Below, one piece after another: positions 6,160 through 8,564 of a stretch of DNA of 8,564 nt. Each line of letters begins with the position of its first letter. Positions within the stretch are counted from its first letter, which is position 1. The notes under the pieces are model-generated. The model worked only from the letters and a program-made list of their open reading frames with translations, made no database searches and was not told where the DNA came from. Origin of the DNA: Nitrosomonas sp. (GTDB lineage Bacteria > Pseudomonadota > Gammaproteobacteria > Burkholderiales > Nitrosomonadaceae); the NCBI GenBank assembly GCA_005779435.1, contig SXJH01000042.1:1-8564 (forward strand). The letters are read 5' to 3'. The position numbers and the translations under genes are program-made.

Positions 6160-7266
6160 CTAATTACCAAGAAGGGAATAGACACGGCCACGATGCTCGA
6201 TCACACCCGCTTTGGCAGCTTTGCCGATCGTGGATGCGGCCAATCCCTCCAATACTTCCGTTTTACCGCTGAAGCGCCCGGGATAACGCAACGAAAGCCG
6301 TTGCACCGCAGCGTGAATAATCAGCGCGATCATATCGGCGTGCGCAATATTGGCATGGCGGCACATGTTGGTCAGATCGGCCTCGGTCGGGTGCACACCT
6401 GGAATCACATTTGCCTCGAGGAAATACAACTGACCGTCTCGCTCACGAAAATCCATGCGGTTATAGTCACGCACTTCGAGAGCCTCATGCGCAGCAATAG
6501 CCATTTCTGCGAAACCCTTGGTTTTGTCGTTCCAATCAAGCTGACAAACATAGGGATTCTCAATACTCTTAACATAAGGATCGCGCACTTGCGGATTCCC
6601 TGGAATCTTCGAGAAATCGAATTCCAGAATCGGTAACACATAATTGCCGATCAAACCTATCGTGTATTCGATACCGGGCAGAAACTCCTCAACCAGCGCC
6701 GGTTGCTTGAATTGCATATACACCGCTTCAATTGCATCGTTAAGTTCTGCTAAGTCATGCACTTTGCTTTTTTGGCTGATACCGATGCTGGTGCCTTCGC
6801 TATAAGGCTTGACCATCAGCGGAAACGACAAGTTTCTAAGCTGATCGCCGGGCAGCATGAGCTGGAATTTCGCGGTCGGCACACCGTCATACGCAACGAT
6901 CCGCTTCGCTGTCGCTTTATCCATCTTGTTGATGAAGGTTTTAGGGCTGCTGCCGGTATAAGGAATGCCTAAGTGTTCGCAGAAAAAAGGCACAATCGCT
7001 TCGCGCAATTCCTGCTCTTCCAATCCTTCGGTGTTATTGAACACGAAATCGATTTGATCTTTCCGCCGCTCAAGCTGGTGATAAATATCCGCACCGACAT
7101 CGATCAATTCCACATTCGCACCCGTGCGCTCAAGCGCCGCAGTCACTGCCGCAATCGTGGCCGGACCTTCGAATTCGCCGTACCGAAGATCGTCCATGCC
7201 CGGCTTTCTGACATTGCAGGTATAAACAATATTGAGTTTTTTCATGTAAGCGTTCACAGCATCCAA
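6160..7266 (-). CDS. ATP-grasp ligase related to D-Ala-D-Ala ligase
   Basis: A 368-residue ATP-grasp enzyme of the D-alanine-D-alanine ligase superfamily. These enzymes form an acyl phosphate with ATP and couple it to an amine. Visible landmarks are GIPYTGSSP (100-108), NKMDKATAKRI (113-123), FPLMVKPYSEGTSIGIS with Lys153 (148-164), the adenine-site EEF (193-195), Arg270-x-Asp272 (RMDF) and LEANVIPG with Glu284 and Asn286, the predicted Mg ligands. Two Ddl hallmarks are missing: the N-terminal GGxSxE motif that contacts the first D-Ala, and the NTxPGMT segment, here NVIPGVHPT. About 50 extra C-terminal residues (from about 320) follow. So the ATP chemistry looks intact but the substrates probably differ from D-Ala. 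The ATG at 7266 lacks a clear ribosome site; Met8 (7245), giving MKKLNIVYT, is an equally good start. The gene ends 15 nt before the GNAT gene. Confidence 0.88.
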   Translation of the reverse strand: MDAVNAYMKKLNIVYTCNVRKPGMDDLRYGEFEGPATIAAVTAALERTGANVELIDVGADIYHQLERRKDQIDFVFNNTEGLEEQELREAIVPFFCEHLGIPYTGSSPKTFINKMDKATAKRIVAYDGVPTAKFQLMLPGDQLRNLSFPLMVKPYSEGTSIGISQKSKVHDLAELNDAIEAVYMQFKQPALVEEFLPGIEYTIGLIGNYVLPILEFDFSKIPGNPQVRDPYVKSIENPYVCQLDWNDKTKGFAEMAIAAHEALEVRDYNRMDFRERDGQLYFLEANVIPGVHPTEADLTNMCRHANIAHADMIALIIHAAVQRLSLRYPGRFSGKTEVLEGLAASTIGKAAKAGVIEHRGRVYSLLGN

Positions 7267-7270
7267 TTAA

Positions 7271-7289
7271 TTGAAAATATTTATTTCAA
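7271..7289. promoter_or_regulatory. AT-rich inverted repeat just upstream of the ATP-grasp gene
   Basis: TTGAAA (7271-7276) and TTTCAA (7284-7289) are a perfect 6-bp inverted repeat with a 7-nt AT spacer, 5 nt upstream of the ATG at 7266 or 26 nt upstream of the one at 7245. It could be an operator or part of an AT-rich promoter. No confident -35/-10 pair was found with it. Confidence 0.35.
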
Positions 7290-7432
7290 ATAACCGGATA
7301 ACCGAACGTCTGGGAGATAGAAGCTTAAGCAACCGAACATACCGTTGAATCAAGTTAAAGGAATCCCATTAACGCCGATCAACGCTTCCGGTTTACAACA
7401 ATCAATAATAATTTTTCGGCAATTGCATTAAC

Positions 7433-7537
7433 TGGCGTTGAAAAACATTTTCGAGGCAGTCGATGCAAGGCAAAAATAGGCAAGAACGCAATTTATGCAT
7501 GACATAATGAACATCTTGCGCCGGTTTTTATACCGCA
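7433..7537. repeat. MITE-like element, about 105 bp
   Basis: The segment is bounded by imperfect inverted ends: TGGCGTTGAAAAAC (7433-7446) and, on the other strand, TGCGGTATAAAAAC (7537-7524), identical at 10 of 14 positions. Its interior, including GATGCAAGGCAAAAATAGG, is unlike the surrounding coding DNA and resembles short dispersed intergenic repeats of proteobacteria as I remember them. No transposase and no clear target duplication are visible. A second copy in the genome would be needed to confirm it. Confidence 0.45.
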
Positions 7538-7557
7538 CAACGAATTGATTCGCTCAT
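7528..7557 (-). pseudogene. Possible gene remnant: nine-codon frame ending inside the repeat
   Basis: On the minus strand AAGGA precedes an ATG at 7557 that opens MSESIRCAV and meets TAA at 7528-7530, within the end of the MITE-like element. Beyond that stop the same frame stays open for 41 more codons (7527-7405), ending LMQLPKNYY before a TGA at 7402. This could be the start of a gene interrupted by repeat insertion, a small leader peptide, or chance. Evidence is weak. Confidence 0.2.
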
Positions 7558-7595
7558 ACAGTCAGTTTCCTTAAATGATTGCTGTCTTCATTGAA

Positions 7596-8390
7596 TCAAT
7601 ATCTTGCAACCGGAGATCCATCCGACAACCGACCGCTGGGTTGCGGACAATTGATTGTGCGGCCGAACACTGTTTTGGAAGCAACAGTCGGCCGCTGTTG
7701 CCAGGTGAGTAAATGCGCTTGTTGCCGGGATGCGGAAATCCGGTCGGGCACCGGAAATTGCGCGAGCATATCGCGATAATAAGCTTTCCGCTGCCAATAA
7801 TTCGCATGGATGCCATCCAAACCGAACCACATCGGATCTTGCTCGTATAACTTGAAATGCATGCTTGCCGCCATATCCAGCAACCCTGCATGGACAATAC
7901 GCGCGCGGCGTACCGTTTCAGCCAGGGAAAGCCTGCAAAACGGATAAAACAAATTGCGGAAAATGAGATAGCGTCCCTCGGACAATCGTTCAATCGACCG
8001 CAGCGGCAAATTGGTCACGACAATCTGCACCGGCTGCCGCTGCAATCGCGAAATACACCATGCCACTGCGCGCAATAGCTGCTCCGGCGGCGATTCATAC
8101 AAAATATCGTTGCCGATATCGGTCAACAATGCATAGCTCGGACACGATTCGGTCGCCGCCAGCCAGTGCCATAAACCGCAATCGGCAATCGACGGCAACC
8201 CGCGCATCAGCATTTGGCTCGGCGTGCCGTATGCGCGGCCATGCCCGGCAGCCGTCATGATTTCACTCGGCGCACCCAATCGCTGTTGCATCAAATGAAT
8301 AACCAAGCGCAACGATAACGTCAGATTGCTCGCGCCGAGTAAAATAAAACGATTTTCCGGCAATGCGAAATTTTTCTGTTTCTCTGGCAT
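7596..8390 (-). CDS. SGNH/GDSL-type hydrolase, cytoplasmic
   Basis: A 264-residue protein with the conserved blocks of SGNH hydrolases, esterase/lipase-like enzymes that cleave acyl or acetyl esters and thioesters. Block I is FILLGASNLTLS with Ser21 as likely nucleophile (GASN instead of GDSL). A Gly-rich turn AAGHGRAYG (47-55) probably gives block II, LLTDIGNDILY (88-98) is block III with Asn94, and GLDGIHANYW (190-199) is block V with Asp192 and His195. All four name-giving residues are thus present. There is no signal peptide, so it should act in the cytoplasm. The last 45 residues or so are polar and lower in conservation appeal, without a recognisable motif. A TTG at 8459 and an ATG at 8411 also open the frame, but GAGGA (8395-8399) favours the ATG at 8390. 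It is first in the minus-strand gene run, 329 nt upstream of the ligase gene. The substrate is unknown. Confidence 0.82.
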   Translation of the reverse strand: MPEKQKNFALPENRFILLGASNLTLSLRLVIHLMQQRLGAPSEIMTAAGHGRAYGTPSQMLMRGLPSIADCGLWHWLAATESCPSYALLTDIGNDILYESPPEQLLRAVAWCISRLQRQPVQIVVTNLPLRSIERLSEGRYLIFRNLFYPFCRLSLAETVRRARIVHAGLLDMAASMHFKLYEQDPMWFGLDGIHANYWQRKAYYRDMLAQFPVPDRISASRQQAHLLTWQQRPTVASKTVFGRTINCPQPSGRLSDGSPVARY

Positions 8391-8394
8391 ATAT

Positions 8395-8399
8395 TCCTC
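8395..8399 (-). promoter_or_regulatory. Ribosome binding site deciding the start of the SGNH hydrolase
   Basis: GAGGA on the minus strand is 4 nt upstream of the ATG at 8390. The upstream candidates (ATG at 8411, TTG at 8459) have no comparable site, so the protein beginning MPEKQKNFAL is preferred. Confidence 0.6.
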
Positions 8400-8423
8400 A
8401 TTATCGGCCATCGGCAACCCATT

Positions 8424-8438
8424 CCGGAAATATTCCGG
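8424..8438. promoter_or_regulatory. Inverted repeat in the leader of the SGNH hydrolase gene
   Basis: CCGGAA (8424-8429), ATA, TTCCGG (8433-8438) is a perfect 6-3-6 inverted repeat in the 5' leader between the predicted promoter and the start codon. It may be an operator or a short hairpin in the mRNA. It also contains the direct repeat ATTCCGG (8421-8427 and 8432-8438). Confidence 0.4.
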
Positions 8439-8474
8439 CAGAGCGATTGTTAGCAACAAATAGAATTGTCCGGT

Positions 8475-8503
8475 TTTATAGCAAATAAATTGTCCGCTTT
8501 GAA
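8475..8503 (-). promoter_or_regulatory. Sigma-70-like promoter for the SGNH hydrolase and possibly the downstream run
   Basis: On the minus strand TTCAAA (8498-8503, 4/6 to TTGACA) is followed after exactly 17 nt by TATAAA (8475-8480, 5/6 to TATAAT). It predicts a start near 8468 and a leader of about 78 nt. A 9-bp direct repeat AATTGTCCG occurs at 8464-8472, around the expected start, and at 8488-8496, inside the spacer, so a regulator binding it would block the promoter. This is the best promoter match in the window. Confidence 0.55.
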
Positions 8504-8510
8504 CCGCATT

Positions 8511-8528
8511 GAATTAGTGAGTTAATTC
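8511..8528. promoter_or_regulatory. Inverted repeat upstream of the SGNH promoter
   Basis: GAATTA (8511-8516) and TAATTC (8523-8528) form a perfect 6-bp inverted repeat with a 6-nt spacer, 8 nt upstream of the predicted -35 box. The position suits an activator or repressor site. The remaining right edge to 8564 shows nothing I can name. Confidence 0.35.
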
Positions 8529-8564
8529 GTTGCGTAGTTGTTGCGGCGGATTCACGCGACAACT

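Larger units (their letters stand above)
7267..7595. other. 329-nt intergenic region with repeat and regulatory-like elements
   Basis: This gap between the SGNH hydrolase stop and the ligase start holds no gene of normal length. Nearest the ligase is an AT-rich inverted repeat (7271-7289). The centre contains a MITE-like element (7433-7537). Near the hydrolase stop is an 8-bp inverted repeat ATTGATTC (7544-7551) and GAATCAAT (7593-7600), whose arms are 41 nt apart, too far for a normal terminator. A nine-codon frame preceded by AAGGA is also present (7528-7557, minus). Confidence 0.6.

Noticed and set aside
7544..7600. 8-bp inverted repeat as terminator of the SGNH hydrolase gene
   Set aside because: The arms are 41 nt apart and one overlaps the stop codon; there is no U-tract. 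A long-range stem of this kind is not a convincing intrinsic terminator.
7596..8459. 287-residue version of the SGNH hydrolase with a TTG start
   Set aside because: No ribosome site upstream of the TTG; it would translate the leader inverted repeat. GAGGA supports the ATG at 8390.

Overview
The window looks like chromosomal DNA of a proteobacterium, most likely a betaproteobacterium. GC content is moderate. The housekeeping genes (a long membrane-anchored FadE-type acyl-CoA dehydrogenase and DapE) read as typical proteobacterial versions, and several starts carry Shine-Dalgarno sequences. A Nitrosomonas-like host would fit, but that is an impression from codon usage and protein style, not a demonstrated assignment. 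No rRNA, tRNA, CRISPR array, phage gene or complete insertion sequence was seen.

Layout. (1) 1-1419, minus: the first 473 codons of fadE, running off the left edge. (2) 1420-1655: a divergent intergenic region with two neighbouring palindromes. (3) 1656-2795, plus: dapE of lysine/meso-diaminopimelate biosynthesis, with every metal and catalytic residue present. This is the only plus-strand gene. (4) 2851-8390, all minus: seven genes in one direction. In transcription order they are an SGNH/GDSL-type hydrolase, an ATP-grasp ligase related to D-Ala-D-Ala ligase, a GNAT acetyltransferase, a DapF-like amino-acid epimerase, a three-helix membrane protein of unknown function, a FabF-type ketosynthase, and a stand-alone acyl carrier protein.

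How the genes may work together. ATP-grasp, GNAT, epimerase and membrane protein are closely spaced (15, 48 and 29 nt gaps) and probably form one transcription unit. The ketosynthase/ACP pair follows a 152 nt gap containing a hairpin. The hydrolase lies 329 nt upstream of the ligase, across a MITE-like repeat, behind the best promoter in the window. The DapF-like protein keeps both catalytic cysteines but has lost most of the residues that hold the distal end of diaminopimelate. The ligase keeps the ATP/Mg site but lacks the D-Ala-binding signatures of Ddl. Together these suggest a small pathway that racemises a non-DAP amino acid, activates and couples it, and acylates it. The hydrolase and the ACP/ketosynthase pair may belong to the same pathway. 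This is inference from gene content; no product can be named.
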